Positions 19,286-29,600 of a DNA stretch of 46,050 bases are shown here, piece after piece. How positions within the stretch are numbered: the stretch's first letter is position 1; each line of letters starts with the position of its first letter. Location of the stretch: positions 1-46,050 of the forward strand of contig NZ_CAMQZG010000028.1 in assembly GCF_947039605.1 (NCBI RefSeq). Reading direction: 5' to 3'. The notes under the pieces are model-generated. The model was not told where the DNA came from and did not search any database. It was given only the letters and a program-made list of their open reading frames with translations. Both the position numbers and the translations under genes were made by a program. The DNA comes from an uncultured Clostridium sp. GTDB lineage: Bacteria; Bacillota; Clostridia; Clostridiales; Clostridiaceae.

Positions 19286-20650
19286 ATGTTATATTCAAAA
19301 GATGACAAAAATACAAATGAAAATCCATTCACTCCAATATTCGGTAGCCGAGAGAGTGATATGCCACTTCCATCAGAAGTTATGGCTGAAGATTCAATAG
19401 ATCCAAAAATAGCTTACAGATTAATCAAAGATGAATTACTTAATGAAGGTAATGCTAGATTAAACCTTGCTACATTCTGCCAAACATATATGGAAGATGA
19501 AGCAATTCAAATAATGTCAGAAACATTAGAAAAAAATGCTATAGATAAATCAGAGTATCCTCAAACAACTGAAATAGAAACTCGTTGCGTAAATATGATC
19601 TCAAACCTTTGGAATGCTTCTGCATCAGAAAAGACAATAGGTACATCAACTGTTGGTTCTTCTGAGGCATGTATGCTTGGTGGAATGGCAATGAAATTTG
19701 CTTGGAGAAATAATGCAATAAAATTAGGATTAGATATAAATGCTAAAAAACCAAATATTGTTATCTCTTCAGGATATCAAGTATGTTGGGAAAAATTCTG
19801 TGTATACTGGGATATCGAATTAAGAACAGTACCTATGGAAAAAGAAGCTATGTACCTTGATCCTAAAAAAGTATTAGATTACGTTGATGAATATACAATC
19901 GGTGTAGTAGGAATTCTTGGATTAACTTACACTGGTAAATATGATGACATCAAAGGATTAAATGATGTTATAGAAGAATATAATAAAACAACTGATTATA
20001 AAGTATATATCCACGTTGATGGAGCTTCAGGAGCTATGTTTGCACCATTCGTACAACCAGATCTTGAGTGGGACTTCAGACTTAAAAACGTTGTATCAAT
20101 AAATACTTCAGGACACAAATATGGTCTTGTATACCCAGGTATCGGTTGGATAATATGGAGAGATGAGAAATTCCTTCCTAAAGAATTACAATTTGAAGTA
20201 AGTTACCTTGGTGGAAGTATGCCAACAATAGCTATCAACTTCTCACGTTCAGCAAGTCAAATTATTGGACAATATTATACATTCTTAAGATATGGATTCG
20301 ATGGATTCAAAAAAATACACTTAAGAACAAGAGACGTTGCTATGTTCCTTTCAGCAGAAATCGAAAAAATGGGATTATTCGAAATTTACAATGATGGAGA
20401 TAACCTTCCAATAGTTTGTTATAAACTTAAAGAAAATGCTCCTGTAAATTGGACATTATATGACTTAGAAGACAGAATCTTAATGAAAGGATGGCAAGTA
20501 CCAGCTTATAAACTTCCATCTAACATGAAAGAAACTACAATTCAAAGACTTGTTATCAGAGCTGATATGGGTCAAAATATGGCTATGATGTTCATGAAAG
20601 ATCTTAAACAAACAATCGAAGATTTAAATGCAATACACGCTAATAAATAA
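19286..20650 (+). CDS. gadB: Glutamate decarboxylase (PLP-dependent)
   Basis: The 454-residue enzyme converts glutamate to 4-aminobutyrate plus CO2, consuming a proton. The N-terminal part has LNLATFCQTYMEDEA. The cofactor domain contains GTSTVGSSEACMLGGMAMK, HVDGASGAMFAPF (Asp bonding the pyridine nitrogen) and SINTSGHKYGLVYPG, where Lys (about residue 277) forms the Schiff base. Length and motifs are typical of bacterial GadA/GadB. ATG at 19286 is supported by AGGAGG at 19273-19278; an upstream ATG at 19262 has no such site. No glutamate/GABA antiporter gene (gadC) lies next to it here. It is monocistronic with a strong terminator. Confidence 0.95.
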   Translation: MLYSKDDKNTNENPFTPIFGSRESDMPLPSEVMAEDSIDPKIAYRLIKDELLNEGNARLNLATFCQTYMEDEAIQIMSETLEKNAIDKSEYPQTTEIETRCVNMISNLWNASASEKTIGTSTVGSSEACMLGGMAMKFAWRNNAIKLGLDINAKKPNIVISSGYQVCWEKFCVYWDIELRTVPMEKEAMYLDPKKVLDYVDEYTIGVVGILGLTYTGKYDDIKGLNDVIEEYNKTTDYKVYIHVDGASGAMFAPFVQPDLEWDFRLKNVVSINTSGHKYGLVYPGIGWIIWRDEKFLPKELQFEVSYLGGSMPTIAINFSRSASQIIGQYYTFLRYGFDGFKKIHLRTRDVAMFLSAEIEKMGLFEIYNDGDNLPIVCYKLKENAPVNWTLYDLEDRILMKGWQVPAYKLPSNMKETTIQRLVIRADMGQNMAMMFMKDLKQTIEDLNAIHANK

Positions 20651-20662
20651 TAGATAATAGAT

Positions 20663-20702
20663 AAAAAAAGCTTGCCTCACAAAAGTGAGACAAGCTTTTT
20701 TT
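20663..20702. terminator. Strong bidirectional terminator between gadB and spmB
   Basis: AAAAAAAGCTTG and CTCAC pair with GTGAG and CAAGCTTTTTTT, with one C/A mismatch and an AAAA loop. T-runs occur on both strands, serving the convergent gadB and spmAB units. Confidence 0.92.
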
Positions 20703-20719
20703 GTTTTTACAAATTAATT

Positions 20720-21244
20720 TTACGAAAAGAAAAAGACTGATACTAATGTAATTGCTAAAATTATTGAAACCATATCAGCCATAGTTGTTGCCCAAAGAGT
20801 ATGTCTTGCTTTCTTTATCCCAACTGCTCCAAAATATACAGTTATAGTATAGAATACCGTTTCTGTAGTCCCCATCAAAACTGAAGCTATAAGTCCTGTT
20901 CTAGAATCTGGACCAACAGTACTTAAAATATCAGTGAAAATCCCAAGTGCCCCACTACCTGAAAGAGGCTTTACTAGTGCAAGAGGCATCACTTCATTTG
21001 GCATGCCTATTAATTGTAAAACTGGTTCTAATATCTGATTTATATAATTTATCATATTAGAATCTTTGAAAATTCTAACTGCAACAATCATTGCAAGTAA
21101 TGCTGGGAATATCTTGAAACACACTTCAAGCCCTTCTTTTGCACCTTCTACAAACCACTCATAAACTTTTCTTCCCTTAAACATCCCATAAATAACTATA
21201 AGCAAAACTATTATAGGTATAAGAGCATCACTAAAACCACCCAT
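20720..21244 (-). CDS. spmB: Spore maturation protein B
   Basis: This is a 174-residue membrane protein with about five helices and the nucleoside-recognition (Gate) fold. It contains FKIFPALLAMIVAVRIFKDS and the region MPLALVKPLSGSGALGIFTD, followed by GLIASVLMGTTETVFYTITV. SpmB works with SpmA during sporulation and is needed for full core dehydration and heat resistance of spores. It starts 11 bases after spmA, behind AGGAGG. Confidence 0.92.
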   Translation of the reverse strand: MGGFSDALIPIIVLLIVIYGMFKGRKVYEWFVEGAKEGLEVCFKIFPALLAMIVAVRIFKDSNMINYINQILEPVLQLIGMPNEVMPLALVKPLSGSGALGIFTDILSTVGPDSRTGLIASVLMGTTETVFYTITVYFGAVGIKKARHTLWATTMADMVSIILAITLVSVFFFS

Positions 21245-21255
21245 AAATCTTCCTC

Positions 21256-21831
21256 CTAAAAATACTTTTGTAGTAATTTACATATTATAACCCCTGTAAA
21301 CAAAGCCCCCGTAGTTGCAAGAATAGCAGGAACAAGAATACTTGCAGGGTTATTTGAACCCGCTGCTGCTCTCATTGAAATTACTGTTGATGGTAACAAC
21401 TGTATACAAGCTGCATTCATAACTAAAAACAAAACCATATCATTTGTAGCCTTACCCTTTTCAGGATTAATTTTATCAAGTTCTTGCATTGCTTTAATCC
21501 CAAATGGCGTTGCTGCATTTCCAAGCCCAAACATATTTGCTGTAAGGTTCATTACTATTGCACCTAAAGCCTTATCATTTTTACCTGCATCCTTAAAAAG
21601 TAACTTTAATAATGGTTTTAATATGTTAGCTAATTTATTTGTAAGCCCACTATTTTCTGCAATCTTCATAACTCCAGACCAGAAACACATTATTCCAACC
21701 ATAGAAATTATAAATTTTGTTGTACCCTCAGCAGATTCTACTATTCCATTTGAAATTTCAGCTCCCTGACCTGTTAAAAGACCAACTATTATTCCTATAC
21801 CTATAATTCCAAACCATATGTAATTAATCAT
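21256..21831 (-). CDS. spmA: Spore maturation protein A
   Basis: The 191-residue membrane protein carries ISMVGIMCFWSGVMKIAENSG, then NLTANMFGLGNAATPFGIKA and MNAACIQLLPSTVISMRAA. These are characteristic SpmA segments. It forms a two-gene unit with spmB and acts in spore core dehydration. The RBS AAAGGAG lies seven bases before ATG. A sporulation-specific promoter upstream (sigma-G type would be expected) was not pinned down. Confidence 0.93.
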   Translation of the reverse strand: MINYIWFGIIGIGIIVGLLTGQGAEISNGIVESAEGTTKFIISMVGIMCFWSGVMKIAENSGLTNKLANILKPLLKLLFKDAGKNDKALGAIVMNLTANMFGLGNAATPFGIKAMQELDKINPEKGKATNDMVLFLVMNAACIQLLPSTVISMRAAAGSNNPASILVPAILATTGALFTGVIICKLLQKYF

Positions 21832-21969
21832 CCTAAATCTCCTTTACATATAATAACTTCTGTATAATATATGACTTGCACTTATAATTTAGTAGTGTTA
21901 ACATAAAAATATATAATACTTTAAATTAAAATTTTATGGCACTAGCTATAATAAAGGAGATTTTTTAAT

Positions 21970-22155
21970 ATGAACGAAAATAATTTAAAATTAGCACAAG
22001 AAGATATAGATGAGGCTTTAAAAACTATTGAATCACTAGAAGAATGCATTGATAATGGTGATTTTTCAAAAGATATTTTAAAAGGTAAGTTCATCTCATT
22101 AACTGAAAAAGTTCAGAAATTAGAGGATGTTCTAAAAGAAGAAGGTATTTTATAG
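21970..22155 (+). CDS. Small acidic helical protein, unknown
   Basis: The protein has 61 residues, is strongly acidic and has no Cys, Trp or membrane segment. It looks like two amphipathic helices (ALKTIESLEECIDNG and LTEKVQKLEDVLKEEG). The RBS AAAGGAG sits ahead of ATG, and a hairpin terminator follows, so it is a real monocistronic gene. I recognise no family. It lies divergent from spmAB. Note that the sequence does contain one Cys (in EECID), with no partner. Confidence 0.6.
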   Translation: MNENNLKLAQEDIDEALKTIESLEECIDNGDFSKDILKGKFISLTEKVQKLEDVLKEEGIL

Positions 22156-22166
22156 TTTAGTAAAAT

Positions 22167-22201
22167 AAAAGAGGTTAGCCATTTTGGCTAACCTCTTATT
22201 T
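22167..22201. terminator. Bidirectional terminator between the 61-residue gene and the carbonic anhydrase gene
   Basis: AAGAGGTTAGCC (22169-22180) pairs perfectly with GGCTAACCTCTT (22186-22197) around ATTTT. T-rich tracts lie on both sides, so it serves both convergent genes. Confidence 0.9.
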
Positions 22202-22205
22202 TATA

Positions 22206-22943
22206 TTAATTATTAAATGTAACTCTACCATCTAAGTCATAGTAAGCTCCTACAACCTTAACTTGTCCAGCTTTTATTGCTTTTGCAACAACTGGATCTT
22301 TCTTAACTTCAGCTACAACATCAACTACGTTTTGTCTTATAGCTTCATCTATAGTTCCATTTTTCTTAACTGCTGGTTCTATTTCATCAACTAAATCTTC
22401 AACATGTCCATGAGCTTCTTGTCCTTTAACAACCTGATCGTAAGCTGCTGTAACAGCTCCACACTTCTCATGTCCCATAACTACTATAACTGGTGTATGT
22501 AAATGATCAACTGCATACTCAATTGAACCAAGTGCACTATCATCAACTACATTTCCGGCAAGTCTTATATCAAAAATATCTCCAAGTCCTGCATTGAATA
22601 CAAGAGCTGGTGTTACTCTTGAATCTGAACATGAAATAATTGTCGCATATGGATGTTGTCCATTTTCAAGTTCTTTTCTTCTTTGAGTACTTACATTATT
22701 AACTGTTGACTTATCTTCTACAAATCTTTGATTTCCAACTTTCAATAAATTTAAAGCTTCCTCTGGTGTTTTAATAGTAGCACTAGCTGTTGACGCATGC
22801 GTATCTGGCTTTGCCTCTGTTGTATTTGTAACTACTGGCTTTGCTACTTTATCTTTAGCTGAGCTATTTGCTCCTGCATATCCTACATACCCTGCAAGAC
22901 CTAATGCTGCAACTATAATTATACCTATTACTATCTTCTTCAT
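22206..22943 (-). CDS. Beta-class carbonic anhydrase, exported or membrane-anchored
   Basis: About 245 residues. An N-terminal hydrophobic segment (MKKIVIGIIIVAALGLAGYV) is followed by a Thr/Ala/Lys-rich linker to about residue 65. The beta-carbonic anhydrase domain has the zinc set ISCSDSRV (Cys, Asp, Arg) and VVMGHEKCGA (His, Cys). It hydrates CO2 to bicarbonate. Bacterial beta enzymes are usually cytosolic; the leader here predicts a surface-anchored or secreted form. No lipobox Cys follows the hydrophobic run, so it is more likely an uncleaved anchor or a Sec signal. I chose ATG at 22943 because GGGGG lies eight bases upstream; the ATG at 22967 lacks a site. Confidence 0.9.
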   Translation of the reverse strand: MKKIVIGIIIVAALGLAGYVGYAGANSSAKDKVAKPVVTNTTEAKPDTHASTASATIKTPEEALNLLKVGNQRFVEDKSTVNNVSTQRRKELENGQHPYATIISCSDSRVTPALVFNAGLGDIFDIRLAGNVVDDSALGSIEYAVDHLHTPVIVVMGHEKCGAVTAAYDQVVKGQEAHGHVEDLVDEIEPAVKKNGTIDEAIRQNVVDVVAEVKKDPVVAKAIKAGQVKVVGAYYDLDGRVTFNN

Positions 22944-23042
22944 TTGTTTTTCCCCCATATTTTCCATTTAAGGATTGTATTATATAATTTAATTATATAA
23001 TCCATCTTTGTTTTTGTAAACATTCGGAAATCTTTTTGTAAT

Positions 23043-24425
23043 TTATTGAGCTATGACATTGGTTATTTTTTCTTCTATTTTCTCTAGTTTATTAAGTATC
23101 TTAACTTCTTTATAAATAAAGAATGATGTTACAATAGCTGATGCTAAATCACTTATGGGTCCTGCAAGCCAAACTCCATTTAAACCAAAGAATTTTGGTA
23201 ATATAAGCATCAATGGTATCAAGAAAAATACTTGTCTTAAAAGACTTAAAAACATAGCAATCTTTGCTTTACCCGAAGCCTGAAAATAATTAGCACAGAT
23301 AATCTGAAAGCCAACTACCGGTAACATACAAAGATATATTCTAAGTCCTGTAACTGCTGGTTTTACAAGTTTAGGATCATTATTAAACATTTTAATAAAA
23401 GCTTCTGGAAATAACTGAGTTGTTAAAAATGCAATCATAACAACAATAGTTGCCCCAATTACAGGATAAAAAACTGCTTTTTTAGCTCTACCATAATTTT
23501 TAGCACCAATATTATAACCTATAATAGGCTGTGAACCTTGATTCATACCAAAAATCGGCATTAAAAATATCATTGATATAGATGAAATAATTGCCATAGC
23601 CCCGGCTGCTAAATCTCCACCATACGTAATTAATGATTTATTTGAAACTATTTGAACCATACTAGCTGCAATTTGCATAGCACAAGGTGCCATCCCTATA
23701 GCACAAATTCCTTTAACAAGTTTTGTATCTATAGCTAAATTCTCTTTTTTAAGTTTTAAACTAGACTTGCCAGTAATAAAGTATAATATAATCCAAATAG
23801 CCGATACAAATTGAGAAACTATTGTAGCAAAAGCTGCACCCTCAATTCCCCAACCAAATCCAAATATAAAAATTGGATCTAGAATTATATTTATAACTGC
23901 TCCTATAAGCATAGTAATCATAGCAATTTTAGGATTACCATCTGATCTAATACACTGATTTAAAGAAAATCCAAGCATATTAAAAATAGTACCAATAAGA
24001 ATTATGTCTATAAATTGTTTTGCGTATGTAAGTGTTTCTTTGCTAGCACCAAGAATTGATAGAATATCTTCTGAAAAAAGTATTCCAAGAAAAGTTATAA
24101 TTACACTCGAAATAACTGTTAAAGTAACTGCATTTCCAAGTATTTTTTCTGCCATAGCTCTTTTTTGTTGTCCAAGTTTAATAGAAATACTTGCTGCTGA
24201 ACCAACACCTATTAACATCCCTATTCCCATAATGATACATATAATGGGCATTGTCATTCCAACACCACTCATTGCTATAGCTCCAACACCTGGTATTCTC
24301 CCAATAAACATTCTATCCACGACTGTGTATAAAGCATTTACCATCATTGCGATAATTGCTGGTACAGAATATTTAAATAAAAGTCTAATTATAGACTCTC
24401 TTCCTAATTCCTTATTATTATCCAT
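23043..24425 (-). CDS. MATE-family multidrug/toxin exporter
   Basis: The 460 residues have about 12 membrane helices in two homologous halves. Typical MATE features are VPAIIAMMVNALYTVVDRMFIG near the N-terminus, GVGSAASISIKLGQ, and in the second half GMNQGSQPIIGYNIGA. The family exchanges Na+ or H+ for cationic drugs or metabolites. Its start has AGGGGGA only three bases upstream of the ATG, a little tight. The carbonic anhydrase gene follows 99 bases downstream on the same strand with no terminator between, so partial cotranscription is possible. The substrate cannot be predicted. Confidence 0.9.
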   Translation of the reverse strand: MDNNKELGRESIIRLLFKYSVPAIIAMMVNALYTVVDRMFIGRIPGVGAIAMSGVGMTMPIICIIMGIGMLIGVGSAASISIKLGQQKRAMAEKILGNAVTLTVISSVIITFLGILFSEDILSILGASKETLTYAKQFIDIILIGTIFNMLGFSLNQCIRSDGNPKIAMITMLIGAVINIILDPIFIFGFGWGIEGAAFATIVSQFVSAIWIILYFITGKSSLKLKKENLAIDTKLVKGICAIGMAPCAMQIAASMVQIVSNKSLITYGGDLAAGAMAIISSISMIFLMPIFGMNQGSQPIIGYNIGAKNYGRAKKAVFYPVIGATIVVMIAFLTTQLFPEAFIKMFNNDPKLVKPAVTGLRIYLCMLPVVGFQIICANYFQASGKAKIAMFLSLLRQVFFLIPLMLILPKFFGLNGVWLAGPISDLASAIVTSFFIYKEVKILNKLEKIEEKITNVIAQ

Positions 24426-24502
24426 AAATCCCCCTAAAAATTATTAGATATTTTAATATATTTTAAAAACTAAAACTAGTTCCTTATTAAATTAACTTTT
24501 GC

Positions 24503-24538
24503 ATAAAAAAACTAGGTAGACAATGCTGTCTACCTAGA
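24503..24538 (-). terminator. Terminator after the 223-residue membrane protein gene
   Basis: CTAGGTAGACA (24512-24522) pairs perfectly with TGTCTACCTAG (24527-24537) around ATGC. On the minus strand a run of seven Ts follows. It separates this gene from the downstream MATE gene. Confidence 0.9.
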
Positions 24539-24563
24539 AGTTACCACCTAAAATCTCATTTTA

Positions 24564-25235
24564 TTATTTTACTGTTGGTAAATTATAAAATAAAACAAGT
24601 GCTGAAATCATCTGAACTGTTGCTAAAATAGATGTTAGAATATTAACAACTAAAAGTGTTGATGGTACTGCCATATAAATAAGGTTAAGGCCAAACATTA
24701 ATATTCCACTTATTGCTGATAAAAGTAAAAGTTTTGCTAAAACATCTATCATTTGTGTCTTGATAAGTTTAAAACTATCTGCTGCACTTTGAAGTATTGA
24801 CTTATTTTGAAGTGCTCCCATAGGAATTGACACTGCTAGAATCACACTAATTATAATAGGAAGAAAAGGAATCCTACCTCCTACTCCAAATAATAAAGCT
24901 TGTAACAATATAGCACCTGAAGCAGCTAACCAATTTTCTTTAACTAACTTTATTGCACCTATTGCACTTATCATATTCCCCTTAGCCCTATTATCTATAA
25001 GTTTAATTATAGATATCATATATATGATTTGAACTACTACACCTATAACTTGAACTATTATAGCTGGTAAATTTAAAAAAGCTAATATCATAAGTGGTAT
25101 CTGTGAAAGTATACTAATTATTGCTAAATCTTTTATGTTATCCTTAAATAGTCCAAAAACTTTTTTAAGGTAATCTACAAATCCCATCTTTCCACCGAAA
25201 CATGAATTTACTATTACCGCTGTTCCATTATTCAT
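24564..25235 (-). CDS. Hypothetical multi-pass membrane protein
   Basis: The 223 residues include a short N-terminal polar part and about six hydrophobic segments rich in Ile, Leu and Ala. The amphipathic stretch VDYLKKVFGLFKDNIKDL precedes the first helix, and SAADSFKLIKTQMIDVLAKLL lies between later helices. This layout resembles YciC/DUF975-type membrane proteins, but I cannot confirm a family. AGGGGG is eight bases before the first ATG. A second ATG 16 codons later (MGFVDY) also has a possible GGTGG site. The gene stands alone. Confidence 0.55.
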   Translation of the reverse strand: MNNGTAVIVNSCFGGKMGFVDYLKKVFGLFKDNIKDLAIISILSQIPLMILAFLNLPAIIVQVIGVVVQIIYMISIIKLIDNRAKGNMISAIGAIKLVKENWLAASGAILLQALLFGVGGRIPFLPIIISVILAVSIPMGALQNKSILQSAADSFKLIKTQMIDVLAKLLLLSAISGILMFGLNLIYMAVPSTLLVVNILTSILATVQMISALVLFYNLPTVK

Positions 25236-25364
25236 TAATTTAACCCCCTAAAAAAATGATTTATTACCTTAATAATATCAAACAAAATAACCATATTACG
25301 GAAATATTTAATTTATTATCAATTATTTATTATTTTATTAATATTCACTAATTATTATGCAAAA

Positions 25365-25399
25365 TAAAAAGCCCATCTTAAAAATAAGATGAACTTTTA
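25365..25399 (-). terminator. Terminator of the CcpA-like regulator gene
   Basis: CATCTT (25374-25379) pairs with AAGATG (25386-25391), extended past a two-base bulge on each side by AAAAG/CTTTT. T-rich sequence follows on the minus strand. Confidence 0.7.
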
Positions 25400-25419
25400 A
25401 TATTTAAATTAGTTTGATA

Positions 25420-26415
25420 TTAGCAACTTCCACCTTCAATAAGAGTATGAGGTAATTCATAATTTGCATTATCAAGTTCCTGATTATTAAGTAACTTTAT
25501 AAGCATTCTCATAGCAACTGAACCCATATCATACATAGGTTGTTCAACTGTAGTTATTGTTGGATAAAAGTTTTTAGCCATATCAATTCCATTAAACCCT
25601 GTAACTGAAACATCTGCTGGCACATTAAGATTATTTTCTCTTAATGCATTTATAGCACCAATAGCTATTTCATCTGATGCACAAACGATTCCATCAACTT
25701 TATATCCATTATCTAATATTTGTGCAACTCCATCCTTACCAGTTTTAATTTTTAAGTTTTCAAAGAAACAAAGTTCCTCTTTAACTTCTATTCCAGCTTC
25801 ATTTAAAGCTTTTTCATAGCCTTCAAATCTCATTCCCCAAGCATTTTTCTCATTTTTAGAAGTTCCCATGAAAGCAATATTCTTTCTTCCTTTTTCTAAA
25901 AGATGATTAGTCGCCTCATAAGCACCTGCAATATTATCAATACTTACACTTGGAAGTCCACTCTCTTTATTACCTGTTTCTACAAGAATTATCTTTATAT
26001 TTAATTCATTAATTAAATCTAAAATTTCTTCTCCTAGTGAAGAACTCATATAAAGAACTCCATCAACCATTTTTTCTTTAAGAACTCTTAAATATTCTAA
26101 TTCCTTTTCTCCATCACAGTCTGAATTGCAAAGCATTACATTATATTTATATATATTTGCAACATCCTCTGCACCCCTTACTATTTCTGGATAAACCTGA
26201 CTTGATATGTCTGGAACAATTATACCTATAGTTTTAGTTCTTTGAGTTTTTAAGCTCCTAGCAACTATATTAGGTCTATAACCTAACATTTTAATAGCCT
26301 CTTGAACTTTTTTCTTTGTATCTTCATTAACAACATCTATCTCATTAAGAACTCTTGATACTGTCGCTATAGAAACACCAGCTTCTCTTGCAACATCTTT
26401 GATTGAAGTAGCCAT
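25420..26415 (-). CDS. ccpA: LacI-family transcriptional regulator, probable catabolite control protein A
   Basis: The protein has 331 residues. The N-terminal helix-turn-helix, SIKDVAREAGVSIATVSRVL, with the hinge-helix region NIVARSLKTQRTKTIG, is LacI/GalR type and close to CcpA. The periplasmic-binding-protein-like effector domain (about 60-331) includes IIVPDISSQVYPEIVRGAED and DEIAIGAINALREN. In Firmicutes CcpA, bound to HPr-Ser-P, represses or activates carbon genes at cre sites. Isolation from sugar genes favours a global regulator over a local one. ATG at 26415 has GGGAG eight bases upstream; the GTG five codons earlier abuts that site. The CcpA assignment is by resemblance. Confidence 0.75.
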   Translation of the reverse strand: MATSIKDVAREAGVSIATVSRVLNEIDVVNEDTKKKVQEAIKMLGYRPNIVARSLKTQRTKTIGIIVPDISSQVYPEIVRGAEDVANIYKYNVMLCNSDCDGEKELEYLRVLKEKMVDGVLYMSSSLGEEILDLINELNIKIILVETGNKESGLPSVSIDNIAGAYEATNHLLEKGRKNIAFMGTSKNEKNAWGMRFEGYEKALNEAGIEVKEELCFFENLKIKTGKDGVAQILDNGYKVDGIVCASDEIAIGAINALRENNLNVPADVSVTGFNGIDMAKNFYPTITTVEQPMYDMGSVAMRMLIKLLNNQELDNANYELPHTLIEGGSC

Positions 26416-26626
26416 TTTATCATCTCCCACATTCTAAAATTTTTCACTTTTATCTATAAATCTCTTAACTTATCTAATTAATAACTTTACCTATTTACTA
26501 TTAATTATATTGAAAATACATACTTTTTTCAATATAATTTCAATTTTCAATTAAATATATTAAAAAATTCACATTTTCTTTAACGATACACTAATTTTAT
26601 CCTTATTTTTTCGTAATATATAAATA

Positions 26627-26652
26627 CCTCTCTTATTTTAAAATAAGAGAGG
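26627..26652 (-). terminator. Hairpin at the 3' end of ileS
   Basis: CCTCTCTTATTTT and AAAATAAGAGAGG form a perfect 13-bp palindrome 15 bases after the ileS stop. The downstream tract is AT-rich, not a pure U-run. Confidence 0.75.
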
Positions 26653-26667
26653 ATTTATATTTAAAAA

Positions 26668-29600
26668 CTATTGTTTTTCAACAAACATTTTAAGCTCTTC
26701 ACCATTTATTTTAACTATTTCATAAGCTATAGCTTCTTCGCCATACTTAACTTCAACAGTTAATGTTTCTTTCTTGATATTATTTTCAAATTTCTTAGCA
26801 ACAGCCATTAGCATGTCGTTATCAGCAAGGTATAACTTAATTTTATCTGAAACTTCAAATCCACTTTCTTTTCTCATGTTTTGAATTTTTGATATCATCT
26901 CTCTTACATGACCTTCTTCTCTAAGTTCATCTGTAATAGTAGTATCAAGAACAACTCCAACAGCACCATCACCTGCGAATCCAAATCCTTCAAGTCCACT
27001 CATAGTAACAAGTAATTTTTCAGAATCTAATTCGATTTCTGTTCCATTAACATTTATTACTTCAGTTTCTCCATTTTTGATTTTTTGTGCAAGTTCCATT
27101 TGATTTCTAGCAGCTATTTCTTTTTTGATTCCAGGAATCATCTTACCAAACGCTCTTCCTAAAACAGGTAGGTTAGGTTTGATTTCAAAATTAACATACT
27201 TAGAAACATCAGATCCGAATTCAACATTTTTAATGTTTAACTCTTCTTTAATTATTTCACCATAGTACTCTGGAAGAGCATTTGTTGAAATTAACATCTC
27301 TGAAAGTGGCTGTCTATTTTTTCTATTTGCAGTATTTCTAGCACTTCTTCCAAGTTTAACAATTTTTGCAGCAAGGTCCATCTCAGCCTCTAGTGCTGGA
27401 TTTATAGCAGCCTCATCAACTACTGGCCACATTGTTAAGTGTAAGCTTTCTTCTGCATTTTTATCTAAACCAACAACTAAGTTTTGGTATATTTCTTCAG
27501 TTACAAATGGTATAAATGGAGCAGCAACTTTACAAAGAGTAGTTAATACTCTATATAATGTCATATAAGCACCAATCTTATCATCTGTTAAATCTTCTGA
27601 CCAGAATCTTGATCTATTTCTTCTTACATACCAGTTTGATAATTCATCAACAAACTCTTCAATTTCAAGAGCTGAATTTGTTATATCATATGCATCAAGT
27701 CCAGTTTCAACATCTTTAACTAATGTATTAAGCTTAGACATAACCCATTTATCCATAACATTCTCTGACACAAAATCTTTGTGCTCTGTTGGGTTAAATG
27801 AATCAATATTAGCATACATTACGTAGAATGAATAAACATTCCAAAGTGTTCCTATAAACTTTCTTTGAGCTTCTGCTACATCATCAACGGAGAATCTTGT
27901 TGGAAGCCATGGAGCACTAGCTGTGTAGAAGTGCCATCTTGTAGCATCTGCACCTTGTGCATCTAATACTTCGAATGGGTCAACAACATTTCCTTTTGAT
28001 TTTGACATTTTAAGACCTTTCTTATCAAGAACGTGTCCAAGTACTATACAGTTTTCAAATGGATTTCTATCAAATAAAGCAGTTGAAATTGCAAGTAATG
28101 TATAGAACCATCCTCTTGTTTGGTCAACAGCCTCTGAGATAAACTGAGCTGGGTAGTTTTGCTCAAATAACTCTTTATTTTCAAATGGGTAGTGAAGCTG
28201 TGCAAATGGCATTGATCCTGAATCAAACCAACAGTCAATAACTTCTTTAACTCTTGTCATTTCTTTTCCGCATTCACTACAATTTAAATGTACATTATCA
28301 ATATATGGTTTGTGTAGTTCAATATCTTCTGGGCAGTTTTGAGCCTTAGTTTTAAGCTCCTCTATACTACCAATACATTCTTTATGACCACATTCACATT
28401 CCCAAATAGGAAGTGGTGTTCCCCAGTATCTGTCTCTTGAAATTCCCCAGTCAATAACATTTTCAAGGAAATTACCGAATCTTCCTGTTCTAATATTATC
28501 AGGATACCAGTTTATTTTATCATTATTAACTAAAAGCTTATCTCTTAAAGTACTCATAGCAACAAACCAGCTTTCTCTTGGGTAATAAAGAAGTGGTGTA
28601 TCACATCTCCAGCAGTGTGGATATGAGTGAGTATGCTTTTCTTTTTTGAATAATTTATTATCTTCTTCTAAGTAAGCGCAGATTTTATCATCACATTTTT
28701 TAACATTCATTCCAGCCCAAGGTGTTACTTCTTCAGTAAACTCCCCTTTAACATCAACAAGGTTAATAAATGCTAATCCATTTTTCTTACCAATTAAACT
28801 ATCATCTTCACCATAAGCTGGTGCTATATGAACAACTCCTGTACCATCTGTTAATCTTACATAATCTCCATGAACTACTACAAAAGCTTTTCCTTCTGTT
28901 GGTGTATGGAATGGTAATAATTGCTCATATTCTGTTCCTATTAAATCTGCTCCTGAGAATTCTCTGATTATTTCATAGTTTTCTCCAAGCATTTTAGGCG
29001 CTAAATCTTTAGCAAGAACTAATATTTCATCACTATCTTCAAGTTTAGCTTCAATATATGTATAAGCTTTGTTAATACATAAAGCTACATTTGAAGGTAA
29101 TGTCCATGGTGTTGTTGTCCAAGCTAAGATATACTTATTCTCTTCACCTTTAACTTTGAACTTAGCAACTGCTGTAAGGTCTTTAACATCTTTGTATCCT
29201 TGTGAAACTTCGTGTGATGAAAGTCCTGTTCCACATCTTGGGCAGTAAGGCATAACCTTATGACCTTTATATAGTAAATCTTTCTCCCACATTGTTTTTA
29301 AAGCCCACCAAACTGACTCTATATAAGTATTCTGATAAGTAACATATGGCTCATCCATATCTACCCAATATCCTATTTGCTCAGTCATCTTTTCCCATAA
29401 ACTAACGTATGTGAAAACACTTTCCTTACAATCAGTAACAAAGTTTTCGACTCCATACTCTTCTATCTTCTCTTTTCCTGAAATTCCAAGTTTCTTTTCA
29501 ATCTCAAGTTCAACAGGAAGTCCATGAGTATCCCACCCAGCTTTTCTGATTACTTTGTAACCTTTCATAACTTTATATCTTGGGATTATATCTTTCATAA

